A DNA stretch of 64,000 nucleotides from Pseudaquabacterium pictum (GTDB lineage: Bacteria; Pseudomonadota; Gammaproteobacteria; Burkholderiales; Burkholderiaceae_C), in the NCBI RefSeq assembly GCF_005403045.1, contig NZ_BJCL01000008.1:62001-126000 (forward strand). The letters run 5' to 3'. This document shows, one piece after another, positions 27,044-35,975 of this stretch. Position numbers and translations under genes: made by a program. Numbering within the stretch: the first letter of the stretch is position 1; each line of letters opens with the position of its first letter. Below the pieces are notes generated by a model. The model did not search any database. It saw only the letters and a list, made by a program, of their open reading frames with translations, and was not told where the DNA came from.

Positions 27044-29425
27044 TCAGTTGCGAACAGGCTTGCCGGTCTGCAGCAGGCCCATGATCCGTTCCTGCGACTT
27101 GGGATGCTCCAGCAGGCTGCAGAAGTGCTTGCGCTCCAGCGCCATCAGGTACTCCTCGGTCACCATGGACCCGGCTTCCACCGCACCGCCGCACACCACG
27201 TCGGCGATCAGGCTGGCGATGTGGAAGTCGTGCGCGCTGATGAAGCCGCCGTCACGCATGCCGACCAGCTGCGCCTGGATGGTGGCGATGGCCGAGCGGC
27301 CGGCCACCGGGAACTGGGCCTTCAGCGGCGCGCGCCAGTTGCTGGCGGCCATGGCCTTGGCCTGGGCGATGGCGGTGAACAGCAGCTCGTCCTTGTGCGC
27401 CACCACCACGTCGTCGGCCAGCAGGTAGCCCAGCTGGCGGCTTTCCAGCGCGCTGGTGCCCACCTTGGCCGTGGCCGCGGCCTGGAAGCCGTCCTTCAAG
27501 AAGGCCAGCAAGTCGGTGCTGTTGGCCGCAGCCGCGTTCTCGGCGGCGCGGCGGGCGATGTAGGTGAGGCCGCCACCGCCGGGGATCAGGCCCACGCCCA
27601 CTTCCACCAGGCCGACATAGGTTTCCAGGTGGGCCACGCGCTTGGCGCAGTGCACCGCGATCTCGCAGCCGCCGCCCAGGGCCAGGCCGCGCATGGCTGC
27701 CACCGTGGGCACGCTGGCGTAGCGCAGGCGCAGCAGGGCATCCTGCAGCTTCTGGATCTCGGGCGCGATGCCCTTGGCGCCCAGCTTCATGAAGGTGGGC
27801 AGCATCGCCTCGAGGTTGGCGCCGGCCGAGAACGGCTCGTCACCGCTCCACAGCACCAGGCCGTCGTACTGGCCCTCGGCCAGTTCCACCGCCTTCAGCA
27901 GGCCCTCGATCACGCCGGGGCCGATCAGGTGCATCTTGCTGGTGATGCTGGCGATCAGCACGCTGCCGTCCAGCGTCCACAGGCGGATCTCGTCGTTCTT
28001 GAAGACTTCGGTGCCTGACTGGATGAAGGGCGTGGCGCCCTCGCCGCCCAGTGCCTCGGGGAAGTGCTGGCGTTGGTAGACCGGCAGGCTGCTGCGCGGG
28101 ACCATGCGGCCCTGGGCGGCGCTCCAGGAGCCTTCGGCGGTGTGCACCCCGGTGCGGCCATCGAACACCCAGGCCGGCAGCGGCGCGCTGCTCAGTGCCT
28201 TGCCGGCGTCGATGTCTTCCTGCACCCAGGTGGCCACCTGCTGCCAGCCCGCGGCTTGCCACAGTTCGAACGGGCCTTGCTGCATGCCGAAGCCCCAACG
28301 CATGGCCAGGTCCACCTCGCGGGCGGATTCGGCGATGTCGGCCAGGTGCACCGCCACATAGTGGAAGGCATTGCGCTGGATGGCCCACAGGAACTGCGCC
28401 TGCGGGTTGGTCGATTCACGCAGCAGCTTCAGCCGCTCGGGTGCGGGCTTCTTCAGGATGCGGTCGATGAGGGCGTCGGCCTTGCCGCCGGCCTTCACGT
28501 ACTCGCCGGTGGCGGCGCTGAACTGCAGGATGTCCTTGCCCACCTTCTTGTAGAAGCCGGCGCCGGTCTTCTGGCCCAGGGCGCCGGCAGCGATCAGCTT
28601 GGCCACCGCGTCGGGCGTGGCATAGCTGGCGTAGAACGGGTCGGCCTGCAGGTTGTCCTGCATGGTCTTCACCACATGCGCCAGGGTGTCGATGCCCACC
28701 ACGTCGGCGGTGCGGAAGGTGCCGCTGCTGGCGCGGCCCAGCTTCTTGCCGGTGAGGTCGTCGACCACGTCGTAGCCCAGGCCGGCCTTGGCGGCTTCGG
28801 CAATCGTGCCCAGCATGCCGGCGATGCCCACCCGGTTGGCCACGAAGTTGGGCGTGTCCTTGGCCCGCACCACGCCCTTGCCCAGGCTGCGGGTGACGAA
28901 GGTTTCCAGGTCGTCCAGGATCTGCGGCTGCGTGGCGGCGGTGGGGATCAGCTCCACCAGCTGCATGTAGCGCGGCGGATTGAAGAAGTGGATGCCGCAG
29001 AAGCGCGGGCGCAGCGCTTCGGGAAGCACTTCGCTCAACTTGGTGATCGACAGACCCGAGGTGTTGCTGGCCACGATGGCGCCGGGCGCCAGGTGCGGCG
29101 CCACCTTGGTGTAGAGGTCCAGCTTCCAGTCCAGCCGCTCGGCGATGGCCTCGATCACCAGGTCGCAGCCGGCCAGCAGGTGCAGGTGCTCGTCGTAGTT
29201 GGCCAGTTGGATCAGCGCCAGGTCACCGGCCACGCCGATGGGGCTGGGCTTCAACTTCTTCAGGCCCTCGATGGCCTTCAGGCCGATGCCGTTCTTCGGG
29301 CCTTCTTTCGCCGGCAGGTCGAACAGCACCACCGGCACCTTCACATTCACCAGATGGGCGGCGATCTGCGCACCCATCACGCCGGCGCCAAGCACGGCCA
29401 CCTTGCGGACATTGAAACGGTTCAT
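27044..29425 (-). CDS. 3-hydroxyacyl-CoA dehydrogenase / enoyl-CoA hydratase, FadJ/FadN-type fusion
   Basis: This bifunctional beta-oxidation enzyme has about 793 residues. The NAD-binding Rossmann motif GAGVMGAQIA is at the very N-terminus (about 10-19). The dehydrogenase signature FFNPPRYMQLVELIP is near 140. The crotonase module follows at about 490-720, with FSAGANLEAM and LGGGCEIAVHCAKR. This dehydrogenase-first order is opposite to E. coli FadB and resembles the FadN/PA-type proteins common in beta-proteobacteria. I start at MNRFNVRKVAVLG, with GGAA upstream; 13 further in-frame codons precede it without conservation. It lies between the DUF2147 and thiolase genes. Confidence 0.95.
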   Translation of the reverse strand: MNRFNVRKVAVLGAGVMGAQIAAHLVNVKVPVVLFDLPAKEGPKNGIGLKAIEGLKKLKPSPIGVAGDLALIQLANYDEHLHLLAGCDLVIEAIAERLDWKLDLYTKVAPHLAPGAIVASNTSGLSITKLSEVLPEALRPRFCGIHFFNPPRYMQLVELIPTAATQPQILDDLETFVTRSLGKGVVRAKDTPNFVANRVGIAGMLGTIAEAAKAGLGYDVVDDLTGKKLGRASSGTFRTADVVGIDTLAHVVKTMQDNLQADPFYASYATPDAVAKLIAAGALGQKTGAGFYKKVGKDILQFSAATGEYVKAGGKADALIDRILKKPAPERLKLLRESTNPQAQFLWAIQRNAFHYVAVHLADIAESAREVDLAMRWGFGMQQGPFELWQAAGWQQVATWVQEDIDAGKALSSAPLPAWVFDGRTGVHTAEGSWSAAQGRMVPRSSLPVYQRQHFPEALGGEGATPFIQSGTEVFKNDEIRLWTLDGSVLIASITSKMHLIGPGVIEGLLKAVELAEGQYDGLVLWSGDEPFSAGANLEAMLPTFMKLGAKGIAPEIQKLQDALLRLRYASVPTVAAMRGLALGGGCEIAVHCAKRVAHLETYVGLVEVGVGLIPGGGGLTYIARRAAENAAAANSTDLLAFLKDGFQAAATAKVGTSALESRQLGYLLADDVVVAHKDELLFTAIAQAKAMAASNWRAPLKAQFPVAGRSAIATIQAQLVGMRDGGFISAHDFHIASLIADVVCGGAVEAGSMVTEEYLMALERKHFCSLLEHPKSQERIMGLLQTGKPVRN

Positions 29426-29453
29426 CGTGGTTCCTTGTTGTGGGTGCACGTGG

Positions 29454-29888
29454 TCATTCCACACGTTGCCACTGCTGGTTGCGGAAGAACGGGCCGATGT
29501 AGCCGCGCACCTCCAGCGCCTTGCCGCCGTCCACCGGCTTCAGGCGCAGCTTGTAGACCTTGCCGTTGTTCGGGTCGAGGATCTCGCCGCCTTCCCAGTG
29601 CTGACGGTCACCATCGGCCTTGGCGCCGCGGATGATGGTCATGCCCAGCACCGGCTTGCCGGCGCGCTCGTCGGTGCATTTCTCGCACACCGCGTCGGCC
29701 TTGGTCTTGGGATCCAGGAACTTCTCGACACGGCCGTTGAGCACGCCACCGGCCTCGGTGATGCGCACCAGCGACTTCTCGGTCTTGGTCTCGTCGTCGA
29801 TGGTCTTCCACAGGCCCACCGGCGTCGCTTGGGCGAGGGCCGTGCCGGCGGCAGCGGCCAGGGCCAGGGTGATCAGCAGCTTCTTCAT
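29454..29888 (-). CDS. DUF2147 family exported protein
   Basis: This 144-residue protein has a clear signal peptide (MKKLLITLALAAAAG, cleavage near ALA-QAT). The DUF2147 domain shows GLWKTIDDETKTEKS, a Cys-containing CEKCTDE, and GKVYKLRLKPVDGGKALEVRGY, with the C-terminal FFRNQQWQR. Family function is unknown; members are small periplasmic beta-barrel-like proteins. It is embedded between two cytoplasmic beta-oxidation genes with gaps of about 30 nt, so it is co-transcribed with them. An envelope-side role linked to fatty-acid uptake is a guess. Confidence 0.88.
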   Translation of the reverse strand: MKKLLITLALAAAAGTALAQATPVGLWKTIDDETKTEKSLVRITEAGGVLNGRVEKFLDPKTKADAVCEKCTDERAGKPVLGMTIIRGAKADGDRQHWEGGEILDPNNGKVYKLRLKPVDGGKALEVRGYIGPFFRNQQWQRVE

Positions 29889-29919
29889 GGCTTGTCTCCG
29901 GTCAGGGTGGTCGGTGGGG

Positions 29920-31710
29920 TCAGAACAGGGCTTCGTCCATCGCCATCAACGGCGACACGCCGGCACGGGCGGTGCGGATCAGCGTGGCCGTCTCGGGCAG
30001 CAGCTTGGCGAAGTAGAAGCGGGCGGTGTGCAGCTTGGCGGTGTAGAACGGATCGCCACTGTGCTGCTTGTCCAGCGCCACCTTCGCCATGCGGGCCCAG
30101 AAGTAGGCAAAGCACAGGTGGCCCACCACGCGCAGGTAGTCCACCGCCGCGGCGCCCACCTCGTCGGGGTTGCCGAAGGCCTTCATGCCCAGCTCGGTGG
30201 TGAGCTTGGTCACCTTGTCGCCCAGGTCGGCCAGCGGATTGACGAACTCCTGCATGTCCTCGCGCACGCCTTCCTCTTCCACGAAGGCGGCGATCAGCTT
30301 GCCAAACTTCTTCAGCTTCTTGCCGTTGTCGCCCAGCACCTTGCGGCCCAGCAGGTCCAGGCTCTGGATGGTGTTGGTGCCTTCGTAGATCATGTTGATG
30401 CGGGCATCGCGCACGAACTGCTCCATGCCCCACTCATGGATGTAGCCATGGCCGCCGAACACCTGCTGGCAGGCGCTGGTGGCCGTCCAGCCGTTGTCGG
30501 TGACGAAGGCCTTCACGATGGGCGTGAGCAGGGCCACGATGTCGTCGGCCTCCTGTCGCTGATCCTCATCGTCGGTGGACACCAGCACATCCAGCTGCAG
30601 CGCGGTGTAGGTCAGCATCGCGCGGGCGCCCTCGGCATAGGCGCGGGCGGTCAGCAGCATCTTGCGCACATCCGGGTGCACGATGATCGGGTCGGCCGGC
30701 TTGTCGGCCGCCTTCACGCCGGAGAGCGAGCGCATCTGGATGCGGTCTTTCGCGTAGGCCACGGCGTTCTGGTAGGCCACCTCGGTCAGGCCCAGGCTCT
30801 GGTTGCCCACGCCCAGGCGGGCGGCGTTCATCATCACGAACATCGCCGCCAGGCCCTTGTTCGGCTGGCCCACCAGGGTGCCCACGGCGCCGTCCAGCAC
30901 CATCTGGCAGGTGGCGTTGCCGTGGATGCCCATCTTGTGCTCCAGCGCGCCGCAGAAAATGCCGTTGCGGTCGGCCAGCGTGCCATCGGGGTTGACGTGG
31001 AACTTGGGCACGATGAACAGCGAGATGCCCTTGCTGCCGGCCGGTGCATCCGGCAGGCGGGCCAGCACCAGGTGCACGATGTTCTCGGCCAGGTCGTGCT
31101 CGCCGGCGCTGATGAAGATCTTCTGGCCGGTGATGCGGTAGCTGCCATCGGCCTGGGGTTCGGCCTTGGTGCGCAGCAAGCCCAGGTCGGTGCCGCAGTG
31201 CGGCTCGGTCAGGCACATGGTGCCGGTCCACTGGCCGCTGGTCAGCTTGGGCAGGTACAGCGCCTTCTGCTCGGCCGTGCCGTGGGCATGCAGGCATTCG
31301 TAGGCGCCATGGCTCAGGCCGGGGTACATGGTCCAGGCCTGGCCGGCAGAGTTCAGCATTTCGTAGAAGCACTGGTTCAGCACCAGCGGCAGGCCCTGGC
31401 CGCCGTAGGCCGGGTCGCAGCTCAGCGCCGGCCAGCCGCCTTCCACGTATTGCGCATAGGCCTGCTTGTAGCCCTTGGGCGCGGTCACCGCATGGGTGGT
31501 CTTGTCGAGATGGCAGCCCTCGGCATCACCCGGCAGGTTCAGCGGCGTGACCACCTCGGCGGCGAACTTGCCGCCCTCGGACAGCACCGCATTCAGCGTG
31601 TCGGCATCGATGTCGGCATGGGGCGGCAGGGCCTGCAGCGTGGGCACGGCGTCGAGCACCTCGTGCAGCAGGAACTGCATGTCACGGATCGGCGGGGTGT
31701 ACTGGGGCAT
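29920..31710 (-). CDS. Acyl-CoA dehydrogenase (long AcdH/DmdC-like type)
   Basis: This FAD enzyme carries out the first oxidation step of acyl-CoA. At about 596 residues it is longer than classical 380-residue dehydrogenases and has an added C-terminal domain. The FAD/substrate motifs MCLTEPHCGTDLG (near 165) and ITGQKIFISAGEHD are present. The catalytic glutamate lies in INMIYEGTNTIQSLDLLG near 430. The start at MPQYTPPIRDM is backed by CAGGAG 7 nt upstream. It is the first enzyme gene of the operon, 70 nt downstream of the TetR gene. Confidence 0.95.
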   Translation of the reverse strand: MPQYTPPIRDMQFLLHEVLDAVPTLQALPPHADIDADTLNAVLSEGGKFAAEVVTPLNLPGDAEGCHLDKTTHAVTAPKGYKQAYAQYVEGGWPALSCDPAYGGQGLPLVLNQCFYEMLNSAGQAWTMYPGLSHGAYECLHAHGTAEQKALYLPKLTSGQWTGTMCLTEPHCGTDLGLLRTKAEPQADGSYRITGQKIFISAGEHDLAENIVHLVLARLPDAPAGSKGISLFIVPKFHVNPDGTLADRNGIFCGALEHKMGIHGNATCQMVLDGAVGTLVGQPNKGLAAMFVMMNAARLGVGNQSLGLTEVAYQNAVAYAKDRIQMRSLSGVKAADKPADPIIVHPDVRKMLLTARAYAEGARAMLTYTALQLDVLVSTDDEDQRQEADDIVALLTPIVKAFVTDNGWTATSACQQVFGGHGYIHEWGMEQFVRDARINMIYEGTNTIQSLDLLGRKVLGDNGKKLKKFGKLIAAFVEEEGVREDMQEFVNPLADLGDKVTKLTTELGMKAFGNPDEVGAAAVDYLRVVGHLCFAYFWARMAKVALDKQHSGDPFYTAKLHTARFYFAKLLPETATLIRTARAGVSPLMAMDEALF

Positions 31711-31780
31711 GGCTTGCTCCTGGAGCGGGACAGTGGAACGCGGCCCGGCTGGGCCGCCTGGGGGACAGGGAAACGCGGGC

Positions 31781-32491
31781 TCAGCGGGCCGTGCCGCGCG
31801 CCAGGGGCGCTGCCGGCTCGGCCTGCAGGTAGAACTGCACGATGCGGTCGAAGCCCTTGCGGGCGCGGTCGACCGCACCAGGGATGCGCAGGAAGCGGGC
31901 GTCGTGGTGCAGTGCCAGGATCAGGCCGTGCACCTCGAACAGCATCTGCAGGGTGTCGGTGTCGGCGCGCAGGTGGCCGGCCTCGATCGACAGGCGGATC
32001 GCGCGCTCCAGCGCCGATTGCCAGTCGCGCACCATGCTGGCCAGGGCGTCGCGCACCGGGCCGGGCCGGTCGTCGAACTCGACCGCGCCGCTGATGTAGA
32101 TGCAGCCTGAATCCAGTTCCACCGACACGCGCTTGACCCAGCGGTCGAACAAGGCGCGCAGCCGCGGCAGGCCGCGCTGCTCCCGCACCGCAGGGAAGAA
32201 CACCTCATCCTCGAAGCGGGTGTGGTACTCGCGGATCACCGCGATCTGCAGTTCCTCGCGTGAGCCGAAATGGGCGAACACGCCCGACTTGCTCATGCCG
32301 GTCACCTCGGCCAGCGCGCCGATGGACAGCCCTTCCAGCCCCATGTGCGAGGCCTGCGACAGCGCGGCCTCCAGGATGGCGGCACGGGTCTGCTGGCCCT
32401 TGTGCAGGGAACGGACGGCGTTGCTGGCAGCAGCAGTGCGCTTGCGCGCGGCGGGCGCCTCGGGGTCGACAGGCAGGGGATGTGCGGACAC
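31781..32491 (-). CDS. TetR-family regulator of the fatty-acid operon
   Basis: This 236-residue regulator starts at GTG. After a 30-residue basic, Ala-rich arm the TetR helix-turn-helix is clear: TRAAILEAALSQASHMG, then LSIGALAEVTGMSKSGVFAHFGSREEL. A C-terminal ligand domain follows, typical of the TetR_C group found with acyl-CoA genes. It is divergent from the HNH gene and first in line before the acyl-CoA dehydrogenase. A perfect 8-bp palindrome 37 nt upstream of its start is a candidate operator. Repression relieved by an acyl-CoA is the likely logic (inference). Confidence 0.92.
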   Translation of the reverse strand: MSAHPLPVDPEAPAARKRTAAASNAVRSLHKGQQTRAAILEAALSQASHMGLEGLSIGALAEVTGMSKSGVFAHFGSREELQIAVIREYHTRFEDEVFFPAVREQRGLPRLRALFDRWVKRVSVELDSGCIYISGAVEFDDRPGPVRDALASMVRDWQSALERAIRLSIEAGHLRADTDTLQMLFEVHGLILALHHDARFLRIPGAVDRARKGFDRIVQFYLQAEPAAPLARGTAR

Positions 32492-32520
32492 GGTGCTCGG
32501 CGGATGGGCGGCCGCGGAAT

Positions 32521-32540
32521 GAAACGAACGATCGTGCTAT
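32521..32540. promoter_or_regulatory. Candidate TetR operator
   Basis: The palindrome ACGATCGT (32528-32535), with partial symmetry beyond it (GAACGATCGTGC), lies in the AT-rich part of the TetR/HNH intergenic gap. Position and symmetry suit a TetR-type operator, but only one copy was found. Confidence 0.4.
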
Positions 32541-32719
32541 TTTGCAGAAGCCGCCGCTGCCGTGCCGCCTGGGCGACGCCTTTTTTCTAGACGATGGCGA
32601 CTAGATCACGCCAGAAGCCCTGCGCTGCATCCGCATTGCCGGCGCAGCCGGCGGGCCCGGGCCGGCGCGGGGCATGCCGAATGCAGTACGCTAGGCACCG
32701 TTGACTGGAGGTGCTGTCC

Positions 32720-33277
32720 TTGGACGTTCTGCAGCTCGATGTGTCCGGACGCCCGCAAGCGTGGATCACGCCGCGGGAGGCCGCCCTGCTCTACGCCTGC
32801 GACGGCGTGGCCTGGACGCTGGGCCGCGCCGTGCAGGTGCTGCGCGGCGGCATCCAGCGCACCACCGGGCTGCAGTCGCGCATCGAGGTGCACGCCATCA
32901 TCGCGGTGCGCGGCGCCATCCCCAGCCGGGCCTGGCGGGTCACGCCCACGCTCACCAACCCCAAGCTCTTTGTGCGTGACCGGCATGTCTGCGCCTACTG
33001 CGGCGGGCGCTTCGGCTTCGACACCCTGACCCGTGAACACATCATCCCCACCTCGCGCGGTGGGCGCGACACCTGGATGAACTGCATCACCGCCTGCCGG
33101 GCCTGCAACGGCCGCAAGGGCAACCGCCTGCCCGAAGAAGCCAACATGAGCCTGCTGTACCTGCCCTACACGCCCAGCCTGCACGAGGACATGATCCTGC
33201 GCGGCCGCCGCATCGTGGCCGACCAGATGGAGTTCCTGCTCGCCAGCGTGCCGCGCTCGAGCCGGTTGCACGGCTGA
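32720..33277 (+). CDS. HNH endonuclease family protein
   Basis: This protein of about 185 residues has a C-terminal zinc-ribbon HNH domain. CAYCG (near residue 93) is followed by the HNH core REHIIPTSRGGRDTWMNCITACRACN and a second Cys pair, CRACNGRKG. The N-terminal 85 residues are conserved in this bacterial family but have no named role. I take the TTG at 32720 (M-D-V-L-Q-L) as start because GGAGG lies 8 nt upstream; a GTG at 32711 overlaps that site. There is no methylase beside it, so classical restriction is unlikely. Its TGA overlaps the next ATG, coupling it to two cytochrome genes. Confidence 0.88.
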   Translation: MDVLQLDVSGRPQAWITPREAALLYACDGVAWTLGRAVQVLRGGIQRTTGLQSRIEVHAIIAVRGAIPSRAWRVTPTLTNPKLFVRDRHVCAYCGGRFGFDTLTREHIIPTSRGGRDTWMNCITACRACNGRKGNRLPEEANMSLLYLPYTPSLHEDMILRGRRIVADQMEFLLASVPRSSRLHG

Positions 33278-34014
33278 TGCGCTGGCCGATCGCGCTGGCA
33301 CTGGCCAGCGCGCTGCTGGCACCGCCCGCCTGGGCGGCGGACGCCGCTGCACGGGCCGCCACGGCGCCGTCACCACTGCAGGTGCCCGACACCCTGGCCC
33401 AGCGCCTGCAGCCCTGCATGGCCTGCCACGGCGCCCAGGGCAAGGCCAGCCGGGACGGCTACCTGCCGCGCATCGCCGGCAAGCCGGCCGGTTACCTGTA
33501 CCAGCAGCTGCTGCATTTCCGTGACGGCCGGCGGCAGAACGCCACCATGACCCGCCTGCTGGCCCAGCAGACCGATGCCTACCTGCGCGAGATGGCAGAG
33601 CACTTCGCCGCGCTGGACCTGCCCCATGCCGCCCCGCTGCCCAGCCCCGCTCCGGCGGCACTGCTGGCCCGTGGCCAGGCCCTGGCCCTGCAGGGCGATG
33701 CCGGCCAGCGGCTGCCGGCCTGCAGCGCCTGCCACGGCGCGCAGCTGGTCGGCGTGCTGCCGGCCGTGCCCGGCCTGCTGGGCCTGCCGCGCGATTACCT
33801 CATCGGCCAGCTCGGCGCGTGGCAGACGCAGCAGCGCCGGGCCCTGGCGCCCGACTGCATGGCGCAGATCGCCCAGCGGCTGACGCCAGCCGACATCGGC
33901 GCGGTGGCGGCCTGGCTGGCCGCCCAGCCGGTGCCGGCCCAGCAGCGGGCCGCCGCCGCCGCGCCCGGCCCGGCACCGCTGCCCTGCGGCAGCACCGACC
34001 ACCCGCCGCGATGA
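33277..34014 (+). CDS. Di-haem cytochrome c (c4-like), exported
   Basis: This 245-residue periplasmic electron carrier has a signal peptide with cleavage near AWA-ADA. Two haem-attachment motifs, CMACH (near residue 48) and CSACH (near 151), each sit in a cytochrome c domain of about 80-90 residues. That is the duplicated architecture of cytochrome c4. Methionines in QNATMTRLL and PDCMAQI are candidate axial ligands. It overlaps the HNH gene (TGATG) and the following cytochrome gene (ATGA). The tail after residue 225 is Ala/Pro-rich. Confidence 0.93.
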   Translation: MRWPIALALASALLAPPAWAADAAARAATAPSPLQVPDTLAQRLQPCMACHGAQGKASRDGYLPRIAGKPAGYLYQQLLHFRDGRRQNATMTRLLAQQTDAYLREMAEHFAALDLPHAAPLPSPAPAALLARGQALALQGDAGQRLPACSACHGAQLVGVLPAVPGLLGLPRDYLIGQLGAWQTQQRRALAPDCMAQIAQRLTPADIGAVAAWLAAQPVPAQQRAAAAAPGPAPLPCGSTDHPPR

Positions 34015-35294
34015 GACCCGCCCGCCTGATGCGCTGGGCCGCCGGCCTGGCCGCCACCCTGTTGACCGGGGCCGCGCTGGTGCTGTGGCTGAACCTGCGA
34101 GGCGAAGCCCCGCTGGCGCCCGACCCCAGCCCGCCGGTGGTGGCCGATGCCGGCACGCTGGCCCGCGGCGCCTACCTGGCCCGTGCCGGCAACTGCGCCG
34201 GCTGCCACACCGCGCGCGGCGGTGCGCCCTATGCCGGCGGGCGCGACATCGCCACCCCGTTCGGCACCGTCGTCGCCGGCAACCTGACGCCGCATGCCAG
34301 CGGCCTGGGCAACTGGACGGCGGCGCAGTTCCGGCGCGCGATGTGGCACGGCCGCAGCGCCGACGGCCGCCTGCTGGTGCCGGCCTTCCCGTACACCCAC
34401 TTCACCCAGGTCAGCCGCGCCGATGCCGATGCGCTGTGGGCCCACCTGCGCAGCCTGCCGCCGGTGGACCAGCCCAACCGCCCGCATGCGCTGCGCTGGC
34501 CCTATGGCACGCAGCCGGCGCTGGCGGTGTGGCGGGCGCTGTTCTTCCAGCCGCTGGCCGGCGAGGCACCGGCACCTGCGGCCACCACCGCCGATGCCAC
34601 GCTGCTGCGCGGTGCCTACCTGGTCAACGGCCTGGGCCACTGCAGCGCCTGCCACGGCGGCCGCAATGTGCTGGGCGCCAGCGGCGCCCTGGGTGGCGAC
34701 GGCGGCGGCAGCAGCCTGCCGGGGCAGCGCTGGCAGGCGCCATCGCTGACCGATCCACAACAGCTGGCCATGGGCCAGCGCAGCACAGACGAGCTGGTGC
34801 AGTTGCTGCGGACCGGCCTGTCCGAGCGCGCCGCGGTGATGGGCCCGATGGCCGATGTGGTGGCCGACAGCACCCAGCACCTGACCCCCGCCGACCTGCG
34901 GGCGATGGTGGTCTACCTGCAATCGCTGGCGCCGGCCGCGCCTGCCCAGCCGCCCGCCCTGCCCCCACGTGATGGTCCGGTGCTGGAGCGCGGCCGCCAG
35001 CTCTATGCCGACCACTGCATCAGCTGCCATGGCAGCGAGGGCCAGGGCGCACCGGGCATCTACCCGCCGCTGGCGCGCAACCCCACGGTCACCCTGCCCG
35101 ACCCCACCAACCTGGTGCAGGCCATCACCGGCGGCGGCTTTCCGCCCGGCACGGCCGGCAACCCGCGGCCCTATGGCATGCCGCCGTTCGACCTGCCGCA
35201 CGAGGACCTGGCCGCCCTGACCACCTGGCTGCGCGCCAGCTGGGGCCACGACGCCGCACCGGTGACGCCGGTGCAGGTGCTGCTGGCGCGTTGA
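34011..35294 (+). CDS. Tri-haem cytochrome c (alcohol/aldehyde dehydrogenase cytochrome-subunit type)
   Basis: This protein has about 427 residues. An N-terminal hydrophobic segment (about 5-28) serves as export signal or anchor. Three haem-c sites follow: CAGCH (near 63), CSACH (near 212) and CISCH (near 338). The three-domain layout and TARGGAPYAGGRDIATPFGTV match the cytochrome subunit of membrane dehydrogenases such as alcohol or gluconate dehydrogenase. No dehydrogenase gene is adjacent. The start ATG overlaps the stop of the di-haem cytochrome gene. Electrons probably pass between this protein, the c4-like partner and a terminal oxidase (inference). Confidence 0.92.
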   Translation: MRPARLMRWAAGLAATLLTGAALVLWLNLRGEAPLAPDPSPPVVADAGTLARGAYLARAGNCAGCHTARGGAPYAGGRDIATPFGTVVAGNLTPHASGLGNWTAAQFRRAMWHGRSADGRLLVPAFPYTHFTQVSRADADALWAHLRSLPPVDQPNRPHALRWPYGTQPALAVWRALFFQPLAGEAPAPAATTADATLLRGAYLVNGLGHCSACHGGRNVLGASGALGGDGGGSSLPGQRWQAPSLTDPQQLAMGQRSTDELVQLLRTGLSERAAVMGPMADVVADSTQHLTPADLRAMVVYLQSLAPAAPAQPPALPPRDGPVLERGRQLYADHCISCHGSEGQGAPGIYPPLARNPTVTLPDPTNLVQAITGGGFPPGTAGNPRPYGMPPFDLPHEDLAALTTWLRASWGHDAAPVTPVQVLLAR

Positions 35295-35425
35295 GCGCGT
35301 CACCGCTGTTCACGCTTCTTCACCGGCCAGCAACCTGGCAGCCGGCCACCGGGCGCAGCATGTCGGCGGGTCAACGTGGGACTGCCACGCCCCGTTGTAC
35401 ACGCAGACACACCAAAGGACACACC

Positions 35426-35944
35426 ATGTTCCGCTCCACCTCCGCGCTGGCCCTCGCTGCCGTGCTGGCCCTGGCCGGCTGCGCCACCAGCAGCCCCGAC
35501 GTCATCAGCCGCCACGATGCCCAGCGCATGTCCACCGTGCTCGACGCCACCGTGCTGGCCGTGCGCCCGGTGACCGTGGACGGCAGCCAGAACGGCGCCG
35601 GCGGCGTGGCCGGTGGCGTGGTGGGCGCGGTGGCCGGCTCGTCGATCGGCGGACGGCGTGACTCGGTCGTCGGCGGCGTGCTGGGCGCGGTGGCCGGCGC
35701 GGTGATCGGCAATGCCATCGAGCGCAATGCCACCCGCGAAGAATCGCTGGAGATCATGGTGCAGCTGCGCAACGGCGAGCGCCGCGCCATCGTGCAGGCC
35801 AAGGGTGCCGAGAGCTTCGCCCCCGGCGATGCGGTGATCCTGGTGACCACCGGCAGCAAGGTGCGGATCTCGCGCGCGCCCGGCCATGCGCCTCAGGGCG
35901 GCAACGCGCCGCTGCCGCCGCCGCTGCCCGGCCACCGCAGCTGA
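35426..35944 (+). CDS. Glycine-zipper 2TM lipoprotein (SlyB/PcP-like)
   Basis: This 172-residue outer-membrane lipoprotein precursor has the lipobox LALAGCA (lipidated Cys at residue 18). Glycine-zipper repeats of the rick_17kDa/Gly-zipper 2TM type follow (GGVAGGVVGAVAGSSIGG and GGVLGAVAGAVIGNAIE, about 55-95). The C-terminal domain is about 60 residues, with a Pro-rich tail. The ATG at 35426 is preceded by AAAGGA. Such proteins are usually envelope-stress-inducible. It stands alone in its orientation, between the cytochrome operon and the convergent Mrr-like gene. Confidence 0.92.
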   Translation: MFRSTSALALAAVLALAGCATSSPDVISRHDAQRMSTVLDATVLAVRPVTVDGSQNGAGGVAGGVVGAVAGSSIGGRRDSVVGGVLGAVAGAVIGNAIERNATREESLEIMVQLRNGERRAIVQAKGAESFAPGDAVILVTTGSKVRISRAPGHAPQGGNAPLPPPLPGHRS

Positions 35945-35975
35945 CCGGCCGGCACGCTGGCCGTCATCCCCACCG

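Noticed and set aside
32720-33277. A restriction-modification system based on the HNH gene.
   Set aside because: No methyltransferase or specificity subunit is adjacent; the neighbours are cytochromes.
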